From positions 1,922,001-1,986,000 of the forward strand of contig JALPQD010000225.1 of the NCBI GenBank assembly GCA_023101885.1: a DNA stretch of 64,000 nt, written 5' to 3'. Position 1 is the first letter of the stretch. Each line of letters begins with the position of its first letter. Positions 35,691 through 48,727 of the stretch are shown here, one piece after another. This DNA is from Typhlomys cinereus. Its lineage: Eukaryota > Chordata > Mammalia > Rodentia > Platacanthomyidae. The notes beneath the pieces were generated by a model. That model made no database searches and had not been told where the DNA came from. It saw only the letters and a list, made by a program, of their open reading frames with translations. A program made the translations under genes and the position numbers.

Positions 35691-36499
35691 CTCTTTGGAA
35701 TTTTAGGCATTTCAAAGTCAGACTTCTACAATACTTGAGAAGATGATAATCATAATATAACACACAGACATAGTTCCTCTGTCTGTCAGGGTAGACTGTT
35801 AGTCTTCAAAGGTGGCTTCTGAAGTATCCAAGTGCATCTCCTGATAAATTGTTTACTTTATTACCCAGTGTCTAGGAATTATTCTTAGCAGTTATCCACA
35901 AAGAAAGATTGGGATGATTCCTTATTCATTTGTAATAAGGAATTCATTGTAATAAGGAAACTATTAGGCTCCAAGATCTTTCCTTTTGTGTCCCTATATT
36001 TCTGTCAAAAGGAAAGAATGACATATTAAGCTATAAAATCAGGAAATCTCACATCAATGTTAAAATTTGGCATTGGCAGGCAATTTTACCCTCTGGTCCA
36101 TCAGAGTGACCATGAAGACAAAATAATTGCTTTCTAATTTCTAGCTGCAATGAAAAGTCCATCTCTTGAATCAAAAGGTGGCTCAGAACTAGAATTTGGT
36201 ATGTGTACGACTCTTGGGAAACAGGAAGGGTAATGAAATGACAACTATGAAAACCTCACAAACCTGCACCTCAATTGTAATTTAAGTTACCTCGTGTTAT
36301 GATTGTTTGCAGACTGCCAGCATCTTGTCTTAGTCTCATTAAATGTTAGATATGCTGATTGGCTTCAGAACATCTGAACTGCAGGGTCAGTTTTCTGAGC
36401 TGATAGAATTTTAAGTGTTCCCCAAGAATTCCAGGGTTGGAAGGAACAAATCAGTTATGGAATTCAAGGTCTCAGTTTTATAGATGCTGAATGTACTAG
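35691..36499. other. Unassigned sequence
   Basis: Contains the near direct repeat 'tttgtaataaggaattcatt' overlapping a second 'gtaataagga' at 35930-35958. No gene recognised. Confidence 0.4.
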
Positions 36500-36838
36500 T
36501 TATTCTTTGTGTTGTTGTGAGTGAACACCCAAAGTCAAGCAATTTAAGGAAAAAAGGAAGATTTATTCAGTTTACATTTCCAGAGGGGAGATAGAGTCTT
36601 TCAAGGAAGTAGTAGCATGCCTGGCAGCAAAAGCTGGAGGACAGGCTAAGTCATTGCAGACATCTATGAGACTAAGAGCTGCAAGACTGCCTATTGTAAG
36701 AGAGACCTCTCCCAGAAGTAGAGTGGGACTAATCCACCCCCTGTGACTGCCTTCTTCCAGCAAGGCTCCGCCTCCTAAAGGTGCCATGACTTTCCCAAAC
36801 ATAAGAGACTGCGGGGGACATTTCAAACCATGACACTG
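36500..36838 (-). mobile_element. MaLR-type LTR (complete-looking)
   Basis: The minus strand begins 'catggtttgaaatgtccc' near 36832. It continues 'caccttt.aggaggcggagc' and a diverged U3, then AATAAA (TTTATT on the plus strand at 36562-36567), then 'ccttaaattgcttgacttt'. This is the canonical layout of rodent MaLR LTRs and the best-preserved of the MaLR LTRs here. The 103-codon minus-strand ORF at 36572-36883 runs through it and is not a gene. Confidence 0.75.
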
Positions 36839-38589
36839 AAGCTGAATCTCCAGAAGGTGAAGTGTCTTCACAACTCTGAGCAAAGTTCATTACCCAATAG
36901 GAACCACCTTTGGTTGCTGGGTGGGAGGGGCTTCCTTTCTAGGCGTGTCAGAGTTGCATCCTATCATACTTGTGCTATCTTTGGCCTTCACCTTTCAGAA
37001 TTAGGAACACAGTCATAGAAGTCTTTTAAATCCAGCCTAATTGCCTGTGGCTTTAGCTCTATGTCTCTAGAGACTTAGGAATTATTACAATTTTCTTTGG
37101 TGCCAAAATCAGACCCTGCAAAATAATTGCTTTCTAGTTTCTAGCTGAAATAAGTTTGCTTTTAATTTGAGAACTTTGGAAGTCAAATGCTTAAAATTCC
37201 GTGTTACACAATATTTGTACTTTCATATAAAAATAAAATATGAAAAATGTAGGAGCCAAAAACAACAGTAAAGTTACCCTTGATACAAAAGAGGCTCATT
37301 TTGGCAGCCATGTAGGTGCTGTGTGGAGCTGAGATGGGAACCTCCTTTTAAGACCTAGTTACTGTGCCTCCACCCATCTGTCCTGTCATTTATAAGAAGC
37401 AAGGTGACACCACATTTGTCTGAAACATTGATTTGTATCGCTAAAAATGCCTCCTTTTCCAGATTAATTAGAAAAATTCTTTAGGGATACAAAAAAGTAG
37501 TTCTGTAGAAATTAGCTCAGAATTCTCAACCTGAGACCAAAATGATGAGTGTGTTGCTAATACTCCAACACCCAGTGCACTAATGAGTTCATTATATATA
37601 GAACACAATGATGCTGATGAAGAGAGAAAAGGGGATATATGGGTGTCCCTTGAGAAACTGTACAATGGCTATTTGAGAACTGGGGATAAAGGCTAAAAAT
37701 ACCATCACCAAATGTAGCTCGATTTCCTCAATAGTCAATTTCTGCAATTCCTCAAACCACCTCATTTTATATGTAAAATCTAATAGAAGGCTGATTTGAT
37801 TACAAAGTGATTTCAAAGAAATTTTTTTCCTTAGAAAAGATGACTAAAATAAACAGTCAACCTGACAAAAGCATAATTTGTGGCTTTGAAGACTTACACT
37901 GGCACTTTCCTGGTTTTGCATGGATACAACTAGAACAAAGAGCACCTCACTTTCAAGCTCTCAGGGAAGTTGGCTAATTTCCTTGTTCCTGAACAGCACT
38001 GTGTTGTCAAGATCTCAAGCTTCTGTCTGGATGTCTAAGAGTTGTATAATGTCACACATTTCCCCAAATCCTCCTCTGGTACAACCCCAGCATCACGGTA
38101 CCCACAGTTCTCAATGACAGGAGCAGGAGATGAGATTTTCTTCACTACTCTGAACTAAGCTAAGATCATGTGATCATAACTTCTCATAAACCCAAATTCT
38201 GAAGTGATCTTAAATCTAGTATATTAATGACTTCAAATTAGCTAAATCTAATTTAATAAAACAAGACCCCCATGCTCCACCCAACAATAAGAACCAATTT
38301 GGAACAATTATGAGGCAAAGATGCTTGGAGCAACTTGTGGGCAGGCAGTGAAGATACCCAGCAAAAGGTGTGGGTCACTCAGTTGAGCAGGTTTCTGCTT
38401 TCAAGTCCTTTACTGTAAATAGATACACTTCTCTTCTCCATCTCCAACTGTTTACTTTCATCAGTGGCTAGGTTTTCAGCAGTGATACAAGATTAGACAC
38501 TAAGAACTTTTTCTGTCTAGAAATCCAACTGTCTGGTCACTGGTATTCAGAACCTGTCCATGGGACTATGTAACAGTTATTGTGTATGT
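36839..38589. other. Unassigned sequence
   Basis: No gene or family recognised. Confidence 0.4.
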
Positions 38590-38930
38590 TGCCGATAAAT
38601 TCACAACCAAACTGCTTATGAGAAAAAGGGGTTATATTCTTGGCTCACTGTTGTCCAGCTACAGTTTTCAGTTCAGCTTGGCAGTCACATCCACACTAAC
38701 ACCAGGGGCTGAGGGAACTGGTCATACCATATTTGCAGCTGTTGGGAGAAGGGCAAATCATTGGCTGGATAGCAAGTCTGTCCAAGTATGCTGAAGAAAG
38801 CCAGCTTCCTTAACCAGTCCCCTTCATCTTACCCACCTGCCCAGGGCCTAGTCCCACCCACTATTGTTGAGGCCTTCCTCATCAATCAGACAATCTCCTG
38901 CAGGCTTTCCCAGGCTTTAACCCAATTACC
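38590..38930 (-). mobile_element. Possible diverged MaLR-like LTR
   Basis: The plus strand has 'cctagtcccacccactattg' and 'ttcctcatcaatcagacaat', in the style of the antisense 5' half of rodent MaLR/ERVL LTRs, and 'ggggttatattcttggctca' on the other side. The reversed AATAAA is not intact. Low confidence. Confidence 0.35.
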
Positions 38931-39544
38931 AATTCCTCAGAACTGTGCCCAGAGCTCAAGATTTCAGTTGAGAAATTGACACCATGTCTAATTATGATAA
39001 GCAGTGACTGCTGTGTACAGCTCTCCTAGAAAGTAATCTGTACCCAATATGGACTCTGAATACCAGGTAAAAGCAAACTGAGGTGCATAAGAAATGTTCA
39101 ACAGCTGATTTTTTTTGTAGTATCTGATACAAAGATGAATCAAATGCCACTTCAGAAAAGAAAAAGTGGGAGGAACCACAGCAGTGAGCACTCCATCGTC
39201 CTGCATCCCTGCCTTTTCTGTAGCATCTTACAGAGAGTGGAAAATACTCCACTCCCATTAGGCTCACACCATACAAGGGTTTGGCCATATGGTTGGCTCT
39301 CAGCATCCACATACTTTGTAGGCTTTCTTCCTTTACTGACACAGTCAGTGTTATTGGAAGCTATTCCTTAACTTGCCATGGGGTTAACCGTGTGGAGGAT
39401 GAAAACAGATGGGTTAAGATCATGCCTTCATAGAATTTATTCTTGAAAACAGAACTGGAAAAAGAATTGGAGCTAGAATTTCAGTTCTTTGATTGCCTCT
39501 TGTTTCTGGAACTGCCTGTAGTTTTACATGCAAAACATCCCTTA
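38931..39544. other. Unassigned sequence
   Basis: No gene recognised. The 116-codon minus-strand frame at 38992-39342 lacks any known domain. Confidence 0.4.
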
Positions 39545-39680
39545 CATCTATGGCATCTCTGTGATGTACCTATTATTACCACTGATTACATATGAGGACT
39601 GAAACTTTGAAGAGTTATGTCACTTGATCTAGGTTGGGCTTGTGTCTAGATCTCTTTGGTTTCAAATTTTGTGTCCCCAT
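39545..39680 (+). repeat. MIR element
   Basis: 'gatgtacctattattaccac' then 'catatgaggactgaaacttt' and 'ttatgtcacttgatctagg' follow the MIR core in sense orientation. Confidence 0.65.
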
Positions 39681-40639
39681 ACTCTGACTATTCCAATGTG
39701 TTCCCAATATTCCAATGTGTTCTCTTAATTCTTATTTTAGTGGAAAAGCCAAGATGAGACTTGGAACTCTCCATATCATCAGACTTTCCAAGCCAGCAGT
39801 TAAAGGCAGCATTCCATTATCATCAAAACTTGAATCTCCATGGTTATGAGTCAAATGAGTTTGGGCCCCACATCTGTAGGAAATACTGAAGGACACAGCT
39901 TAGCCCTATTTGTTGAGATTAGCTAATGCAGGAGTCATTTGATGTGCTACTCCGTTAGTTTCATCTACCCATCGCTGACCAAACAGCTTAGGGGAACAAG
40001 TGACTCTGTTCTTTCTTAAGATTCTTGGTTATACTTCATCAGCAAAGCAAGAGAATTCATGCCAACATCAGGAATCAAGGGAACTGTCCATCTCATGTCC
40101 ACACAAATTGTCCAAAGAGAGAGACATCGATCTTCTCTTGCCCGAATGACTACAAAACAGGCCAATGATTTGCCAAAAAAATGCCAAAATTCTGAGCCAA
40201 CTCTCTCCCTCATATTTAGTTGCCCAGGGACTGGTTAGATACTCCCACTTCAATAAATATTCTCCCACAGATTTGTTCAGAACTTGTCTTAACTACTAAT
40301 TCTTCACAAAGCTATCTAAAGATTCTGCCCTTAACTGTCAAGTTAACACCTATATATATCTACTTATGTGGCAGAACTCTATCTGGAACCATATATTTTT
40401 CAATTGCTCTATAACTCATCAGCTTTGTGTGTGTTCAGGTAGGTATAGATAAGGTGCTGATAGGTGACTATAGTCTGGAAGATTGAGCATATAGTGGTTT
40501 TTAACTTGAGGAATTGGATGGAAAGATCACAATCTGTTGAAAGTTCACGTTTTAGTCCAAGCTAATGGGTAGAGCTGGTACTAATGAAACGGGGAGACTG
40601 AAGAGGGTTGCTACTTATGATTTTTTTAATGCTCTTTGC
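39681..40639. other. Unassigned sequence
   Basis: No gene or element recognised. Confidence 0.4.
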
Positions 40640-41760
40640 ATTTCATTTAATTTTTTAAAAATTAGCAGTTTTAGTGTTAATTGTGACATTTAAAAAAATG
40701 TTTTGCTAATTCCCCTCTACTTCTCTTCCTCCCAATCTGTCTTTTGCCCTTCCACCCACTCCAACACCTCCTTTCTGATTTCAGGTCTATGTGTCCTACT
40801 GCTGTCCCCCTTCCTCAAAGTCTCTTTTCCCCTTTCATGATCTCCTGTCTGGTTTATAGCATAAATCCATTTTCATCCCTGCTTGTACACAGACATATAC
40901 AAATTGTCAGCTAGCATCTGCATATGAGAAACGATATGAAATTGTCTTTCTCAGTCAAGGCATCTTACTTAACACTTTCTGTAACCACTCATTTTCCTGG
41001 CAATTTCATAATTGTATTTTCCTTTATAGATGAGGAATATTGTATTGTGTATTTGTACCACATTTTCTTTGTCCATTCACCTATTGATAACCATCTAGGC
41101 TGGTTTAATTTCCTTGCTATTTATAAATAGAGCAGAAATGAACATAGATGTGCAAATTTCTTTTCCACAAAAGAGTCCTGTTAAGATATTTCTGGAAGTA
41201 GTATAGGTGGGTCACATACGAGCTCTATTTTAAGTATTTTGAGAAGCCTCATGCTGATTTCTATAATAGTGGTGCTAAACTGCACTCTTAGCAGCAATGA
41301 ATAAGGCTTTCCCACATCCTTGCCTGTAGTTATCTTCCACTCTTTTCTTGATGATAGTCATTCTTAGTAGAAGGAGCATCCATGAAAACCAGAAACAAAT
41401 TTGCTGGGAAGAATTTAGAATATGCATTTCACAATAGCTCTAAAATAATAATAAAGTGTCTATAAACAAACTTAACCAAACGAGTGAAAGACACTAAAAT
41501 ACTCATAGAAGAAAATTCTAAGTGATTTAATTAATTAATTAATTCTAAAAATGTTATATAACCAAATAATCTACAGATTCGATACAATCCCCATCAAATT
41601 TTAATGACATTCTTCATAGAACTAGAAAAACCAATCTAAAATTTTTTTTCAAAATTCACAGTGGCATGGACTATCAAAGCAGTCCATGAAAACACATTAC
41701 TGAAGAAGTCGTAATACACAACCACAAATTACAGATTCATGACTGGAGAAGACATAAGCT
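40640..41760. mobile_element. L1 fragment with internal inversion
   Basis: Part 1 (about 40640-41385) is L1 antisense: a 3' UTR followed by the ORF2 C-terminal region ('ctttgtccattcacctattg'). Part 2 (about 41386-41760) is L1 sense and comes from an earlier part of ORF2 ('cattcttcatagaactagaa'). Opposite halves of one L1 meeting at about 41386, with the upstream part reversed and a segment missing, is the signature of twin priming during insertion. Both parts are heavily mutated. An (AATT)n-like stretch at 41527-41543 lies in part 2. Confidence 0.65.
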
Positions 41761-42105
41761 ATTTCAGTATGCGAATGGCTACGAATATTGTATTTTCTAG
41801 GAAGTTTGCATAATGTTGAAGTTTAAATAATGTTGCACATTATTTAAAGTGCTCTAATGGTCTTTGGGGGAAGGAAACAACCAATAACTAATTATAAAGC
41901 ATTTGGCAAATGGTGAGAGTTTTACAGAAATCATTTTTCAGAAATTTCCATTTTTATGTGAAAAGATGCTAAAACATTTTTCTGTTAAAGAAAAAAACCC
42001 AGACAACATCCTATAAGAAAATACTTTGTACTGAAGTTTCAGTGAAAATATGTAACCTTCCTTCTCAAGGTATTTTATTTATTCTTCTTGATAGCAAAGA
42101 TGAAA
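41761..42105. other. Unassigned AT-rich sequence
   Basis: Nothing recognised. Confidence 0.4.
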
Positions 42106-42153
42106 TCTCTCTCTCTCTCTCTCTCTGTCTCTGTCTCTCTCTCTCTCTCTCTC
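42106..42153. repeat. (CT)n microsatellite
   Basis: A CT run of about 48 bases with two 'gt' interruptions; one strand is purely pyrimidine apart from these. Confidence 0.95.
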
Positions 42154-43564
42154 ATTTCCCTTTATCACCATCTGTTAGCTCAGCTTTCTGTCCATAGGAA
42201 ATAGACATGAAAGGTTTATGTATATACTTGGAGTTTTGGGTCTGTGCTTGTACAATACAAGCATATAATGTTGCATATTTATATCTGTAGAAATAAAGAG
42301 TTCAACGTATGTGATTTCTTTAGAAATGGTAGCATTTTTTATATTGTTCTTCATCTTTGCAGCTAAACTGTCTCAGAAGTGTCTGTTTCTGATTTTGTCC
42401 AAGCATACAGAATGATCCCAACCTTTTAAACAATTCTTAGAAATCTCAGCATATAAAGGCTCTGATTAAACTAGTAATATACCAAAAAAAGGATATAAAT
42501 ATGAAAAGACTTCTGGGTGAAGAATTAGGGTAAAGGAGGAAGACTAAAAATTATATAGAGAAAAAGTAATTAGAATATTTTATATACATGTGTGAAATAG
42601 TCAAAGAGCAAAATTCATCAACAACTTGGAGCCTATTCCTTCAGCTGACACTTGGTTTGTTCTCATGTTTACCTCAGGTAGACAGCCTTGCAGCCCTGGA
42701 ACCTGTGCAGGCACCTCTCTAGGCAGACATGGAAGCCTGGGATGGCCTGATAATGGAGGGCACACACAAGCAAAATGTCCATAGCAGCTGGTGCTTCCAA
42801 GATCTCGATGCTGTCCTGCCCTAGTGTTGAGAATAGAAATGGAAACAGCAGTTATTTCACAGTCATGCTGACAGCTAACGTCTTTCTTCCTGACCACCAC
42901 CACTACTGCTCACATATTTCTTTGATACTCAACCCCTTTAAGTGGATTCAATTCTTTTGGAACATACTTGAAGTCTTTAAGAATCTCTGAGTCATGAGTT
43001 CTGACCCTATAAATGAGTTTTTATATCAGAGGAACACACTTTTGCCATATCTGGTCATCCTTTCATGCAGCCATGAAACAAGTTGTCTGATCTCTTGGTG
43101 TTCATCTTCACAACAAGTCAGTGTGAGTCCTAAAATGAAAGCTCAGTACTATTCTTATAGCCACAAATTTAAGATCATCGCTTCATCTGTCTCACTCCGC
43201 TTCAGCCTTTAAGTCATAATTTATCTCACTGTAATCTGATGATGGTATGTCATGGTGCGATAGATGACATATAATGGCTATAAATAACCATGGTTAGTGA
43301 AGAATGGCAAATGAATAATTTCATATTTGGAGATGTTCAAGTTATCTTCAGCTGCATTAATTGATCTTCTTTAGCCTTTGTCTCAGGTGGCTTACTTATG
43401 GAAACAGAGTTTGAGTTCAAATTACTGACATCCTCCTATATCTCTCTCTTTCTTGTCTTTCTATGTTACCTCCTGCAGGTGCTTCTATGTGTGGGATTAT
43501 CTTGTGATTCCTGACAATACTTCTTTCCAAAATTAGCATAATCTATCTCATTATTTATCTATGA
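42154..43564. other. Unassigned sequence
   Basis: No gene recognised. The 100-codon minus-strand frame at 42601-42903 has no visible domain. Confidence 0.4.
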
Positions 43565-43583
43565 ATCTATCTATCTATCTATC

Positions 43584-43636
<53 letters not shown>
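43565..43636. repeat. (ATCT)n microsatellite
   Basis: About 18 ATCT units with a single TTT interruption near 43594. Degenerate units continue to about 43800 ('ctacctacctacctat' near 43774). Confidence 0.95.
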
Positions 43637-43637
<1 letters not shown>

Positions 43638-43836
43638 CATCTGTCATTAACTGTCTATCTCTCATTATCTATTATCATTTCCTCTGTCTGTATTATCATA
43701 TTCCTATTTTTCATCTATCTTTCATTTGTCTATTCATTTATCACCAACACATTATTTATATCTATCCCTTATCTACCTACCTACCTATCACTTATCTTTA
43801 TCTTCTATATTTCACTGTTCTCTATTGTATTTTTAT

Positions 43837-44842
43837 TTATTTTTTATTATTAAAAATTTAATTATACATTTAAAAATTTTTTTACCAGTTCCCTCCCTCC
43901 CCCCTCCTCCCCCCAAACCCCCTTCTCCCCCTCCTCTCCCTCCCCATCCCCCAGTGCCTCCCCCCCAATTCCCAGAGAGTCCTTTATTGTGTACACCTAA
44001 TTCTCCACTGAGTCCTCCTCTCCGATGACATATAAGGACCCAGTGGCATTTCCATAAGCCCTTTCTCTTGTTCCCCTTAAGCATAGGATCACTACTATGG
44101 CTGTCAATCCCTTGCCTCCAGGGATCTCGGTGCCCTTAACAGATGCTAGACTTTATGAGGGCAACAGTGCGCTGGACATTGCACAGGGCATGCAAAGTCC
44201 CATTATGATTGCTTTGGCCCCAACTATTGTTGAGAATCTTGCAAATCGTTGCTCCTCCCATCCTTATGCTCTTACAATCTTACCGCCCCCTCTTCCGCAA
44301 ATGTCCCTGAGCTCCAGGATGGGGAGAGATTAGGCTGGCCTAGTTCTATGTGATTGATATAGAGTCTCTGAAGTTCTGGATTGTGGTTTGTTGATTTTCT
44401 TTTGCAGTTTTGCTGCTCCTGCAATGCCCTTCACTCCATCCTGCTGGGCACTGTATGTCACCCCCTGGCCAGAGACAAAAAGCTGTTAAACTGGAGTCTT
44501 GTTATAATAGCACATTCAAGGGTAGATGTAATAAGAGTAGGAAACCTCAGTGAGGGAGGGGTCCATCACCCATTTGCAAAATGATTACTTTTTATCTGCT
44601 AGACTATATGCCCTCCCCTTCTGGTGAGATCAGGAAAGAACATCTGTGAACTTAACCAGGTTTCTCATTACTTACTTGCAGACCTTCATGGAGGCCTATT
44701 TTCTCTGCTGTAACATGGTCCCCTCTCTCCTTGTTTCTGCTGTGGCCCTCCTACCCCATCTCTCTTGTTCATAATCCTTGCAATTACTGTGTTACATAGG
44801 TTTACTTTTGAGTGTCTCAATGTGGGCTGGCTGAGTTTGGTA
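43837..44842 (-). other. L1 3' UTR with G-rich tract and A-rich tail
   Basis: After the ORF2 stop at 44843 the element has about 1 kb of untranslated sequence. A purine/G-rich tract lies at about 43887-43975 on the element strand (C-rich as printed), followed by a short A/T-rich tail. Runs of three or more G separated by short spacers could form a G-quadruplex. G-rich 3' UTRs are a known feature of mammalian L1. ORFs at 43726-44333 are translations of this tract. Confidence 0.85.
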
Positions 44843-47800
44843 CTAGGAGCCACCTATTAGGGAGTACATACGGCGCTTAATTTTCTGGGTTTGGGATACT
44901 TCACTTAATATAATTGTTTCTAATGACATCCATTTCCCAGCAAATTCCAGTAATTCATCATTTTTGATGGCTGAGTAGTACTCCATTGTATAGCTGTACC
45001 ACTTTTTCCTTATCCACTCGTCAACTGTTGGACATTTAGGTTGATTCCATGACTTTGCTATTGTAAACAGTGCTGCTATGAACATGGTCGTGCTTGTGCT
45101 ATCGAGGCGAACCTCTGCTGCATGGGGGGTTATTCCCAAAAGTGGGATAGCAGGGTCATATGGCATTTCAATCTTTAATTTCTTTAAGAATCTCCAGACG
45201 GCTCGCCAGAGTGGCTGTATGAGCCTGCATTCCCACCAACAATGTAGGAGAGTTCCCCTCTCTCCACATCCTCTCCAACATTTGTTGTTGTTTGTACTGT
45301 GGATTTTTGCCATCCTGACAGGGATGAGATGATATCTCAGGGAAGTTTTGATTTGCATTTCCCTGATGGCTAAGGAAGTGGAGCATTTTTTAAGATATTC
45401 GTTAGACATTTTAATTTCATCCCTGGTAAAGTTTCTTTGAAGTTCCAGGGCCCATTTTTTAATTGGGCCATTGTTTTCCTTGGAGTTTAGTTTTCTAAGT
45501 TCTTTGTGCACTCTGGACAGTAGAGCTCTATCACATATGTGGTTATTGAAGATTTTTCTCCCATTCTGTGGGTTGCCTTTGAGCTTGTGTTACAATCTCT
45601 TTATCTGAACAGAAGCTCTTTAATTTCACAAGATCCCAACTGTTGAGAGTTGGTAGCAGTGACTGTGCCATTGGATGTCTGTTTAGGAAGTGTTGGCCTA
45701 GCCCAATCAGCTCGAGGGAGTTCCCTATCCTTTCAACTATGGTTTTTAAAGTCTCTGGCCTGATATCAAGGTCCTTGATCCATTTGGAATTAAGTCTTGT
45801 ACATGGTGACAAGTATGGGTCCAGCTTTAATCTTCTGCATGTGGAGATCCAGTTTTGCCAGCACCATTTGTTGAAGATGCAGTTCTTTTTCCATTGGATT
45901 CTTTGGGCCCCTTTGTCAAAGACCAAATGGCTGTATTTTTGTGGGCTTATATCTGGGTCTTCAACCCTTATCCATTGATCTGTGTGTGTATTTTGGAGCC
46001 AGTACCAGGCAGTTTTTATAACTATGGATTTGTAGTATAGACTTAGGTTTGGTATGGTAATACCTCCGGCAGTGTTTTTGTTACTCAGGATTGTCTTTGC
46101 TATCCTGGGTCTTTTGTGCCTCCATATGAATTTTGAGATTATTTGGTCAACTTCTTTAAAGAATTGCTTTGGGATTTTGATTGGTATAGCATTGAATCTG
46201 TATATTGCCTTTGGTAGATGGTCATTTTTACAATGTTGATTCTACCAATCTAGGAACGTGGGAGGTCTTTCCACCTTCTGGTGTCTTCTGCTATTTCTTT
46301 CTTTACGGTTTTAAAGTTTTCATTGTAAAGGTCTTTTACCTCCTTGGTTAGATTTATACCAAGGTATTTCATTTTTTTAGGGGTTATAGTAAATGGGATT
46401 GTTTCTCTCAAGGCTTTTTCACTTCTTTCATTCTGGGCATATAGGAAGGCCTCTGATTTTTGCACATTTATTTTGTATCCTGCCACCCTGCTGAACTTCT
46501 CAATTACTTCCAGGAGCTTCCTGGTGGAGTTTTTGGGATCCCTCAGGTATAAGATCATGTCATCTGCAAATAGGGATAGCTTGACTTCTTCCTTGCCGAT
46601 TTGAATCCCTCTTATGTCCCTTTCTTGTCTTATGGCTTCAGCTAAGACTTCAAGTACAATATTGAATAGAAGTGGTGAGAGTGGACAGCCTTATCTAGTT
46701 CCTGATCGAAGTGGGAATGCTTCCAATTGTTCCCCATTGAGCATAATCCTTGCTTTGGGCTTGTTGTATACAGCTTTTATTATATTGATAAAGGTTCCTT
46801 TCATTCCCACAGTCTCTAGCGTTTTGATCATAAAAGGCTGTTGGATTTTGTCAAAGGCTTTTTCTGCATCTATCGAGAGTATCATGTGGTCTTGGACTTT
46901 GGACTGATTTACATGATGAATTACATTTATTGACCTGCGTATGTTGAACCAACCTTGTATGCTGGGGATGAAGCCTACTTGGTCCCCATGAATGATCTTT
47001 TTGATATGTTTTTGAATCCGATTTGCTAAGACTTTGTTGAGAATCTTTGCATCTGTGTTCATCAGAGAGATCGGCCTATAGTTTTCTTTTTTAAGTGAAT
47101 CTTTATTAGGTTTTGGGATTAAAACGATATTAGCTTCATAGAAGGAATTTAGTAGTGTTCCTTCCTTTGCTATTTGATGGAACAGTTTAAGGAGTATTGG
47201 TGTTATTAACTCCTTAAATGTCTGGTAGAATTCTGTGCTGAATCCATCTGGTCCAGGACATTTTTTGGTGGCAAGATTCGAGATTACTTCTTCAATTTCT
47301 TTGTATGTTATAGGACTATTTAAATAATTCACAACTTCCTGATTCAATTTAGGTAGGTTGTGTTTACTTAGAAATTCATGCATCTCTTTTGTGTTGTCAA
47401 ACTTCACAGAGTACAAGTTTTTGAAATATGATATTATAATTCTCTGGATTTCTTGGGTATCCGTAGTGATAACTCCATGTTCATTTCTAATTTTGTTAAT
47501 TTGGGTTTTCTCTCTCTTGCTTTTGGTTAATTTAGCTAAGGGTGTATCAATCTTATTGATTTTTTCAAAGAACCAGCTTTTTGACTGGTTGATTTTTTGT
47601 ATTGTTTTCTTAGTCTCGATTTCAGATATTTCTCCCCTTATTTTGCTAATCTCCTCTCTTCTACTACTTTTGGGATCAGATTGCTCAAGTTTCTCCAAAG
47701 CCTTAAGCTGCATCATTAAATTATTTATTTCTGATGTTTCCAGTTTTCTGATGTAGGCATTAAGAGCTATGAACTTACCTCTTAGAACAGCTTTCATTGT

Positions 47801-48670
47801 GTCCCAGAGATTTTGGTAAGTTGTATTTTCGTTATCATTCACTTTCAGGAAATCTTGAATTTCCTGTTTAATTTCTTCCTGAATCCCGTTCTCATTCAGC
47901 ATCATATTGTTAAGTTTCCAGGAGTTAGTATATTTTCTCTTGTTTGTTGTGTTGTTGTGGATTTCCAGCTTTAGGCCGTGGTGGTCTGATAGGGCACAGG
48001 CTAGATTTTCAACTTTTTTGTATTTGTGTAGATTCATTTTGTGGCCCAATATGTGATCTATTTTGGAGAAAGTTCCATGTGCTGCTGAGAAAAATGTGTA
48101 TTCTTTGGTGCGTGGGTGAAAAGCTTGATAGAGATCTGTAAGGTCCATTTCTTTCAGGGTTTGGTTAAGCTCCAAAGTGTCTCTGTTAAGCTTTTGACCT
48201 GTTGATCTATCCCATGTTGAGAGGGCGGTGTTGAAATCTCTGAGAATTATCATTTGGGTGTTGATTTCTTGCTTTAGACACTGTAGGGTTTTCTTAATGA
48301 ATGTGGAGGGGCCCATATTGGGTGCATATATGTTCAGTATTGTGAAGTCTTCCTGGTGAATTGTACCTGTGACTAAAATGTAGTATCCATCTGTGTCTCT
48401 TATGATTTTCTTTGGTTTGAAGTCCACTTTGTCTGAAAGCATAATTGCTACCCCTGCCTGTTTCCTGGTTCCATTAGCTTGCAAGATTTTGGACCAGCCT
48501 TTCATTCTTAGGACGTGCCTATCTTTTGTGGTGAGATGAGTTTCCTGAAGGCAGCAGATTGTTGGATTGTGGTTTTTAATCCAAGTTTGTAATCTATGTC
48601 TCTTAATCGGTGAGTTAATGCCGTTGACATTTAATGTTATAATGGAGAAATTATTTTTAATTCTGGACAT
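44843..48670 (-). pseudogene. L1 ORF2 (endonuclease/reverse transcriptase), broken
   Basis: ORF2 makes the nicking endonuclease and reverse transcriptase of L1. The span equals 1276 codons, the usual ORF2 length. The first 659 codons are open. The endonuclease residues are in place: N14, E43 in LQETH, Y115, D145 and N147 in RDFNT, D205, and D229-H230 in SDHHG. The residue before D145 is R where G is usual. Reverse-transcriptase motif A (DAEKAFDK) begins at about residue 601. A TAA stop at 46691-46693 follows; reading on in the same frame reaches the FADD motif at about 46567-46578. A TAG stop lies at 46250-46252. One base is apparently lost between about 46215 and 46225, and one is gained near 45555, which restores the original frame. 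The C-terminal CX3CX7HX4C motif (C...C...H...C, near 45270-45215) is intact. The stop is at 44843. Not functional as it stands. Confidence 0.93.
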
Positions 48671-48727
48671 TTTTTATGTTTAGTAGATTTTGTAAGCATG
48701 ATGTTTGATATTTATATTTTGGTGGTA

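Noticed and set aside
43565..43800. Regular ATCT array as a possible CRISPR-like or satellite structure
   Set aside because: It is a plain tetranucleotide microsatellite with no spacers.
47358..47756. 132-codon plus-strand ORF rich in Leu/Ile/Ser that looks like a membrane protein
   Set aside because: It is antisense to L1 ORF2; A-rich coding sequence read backwards gives hydrophobic peptides.
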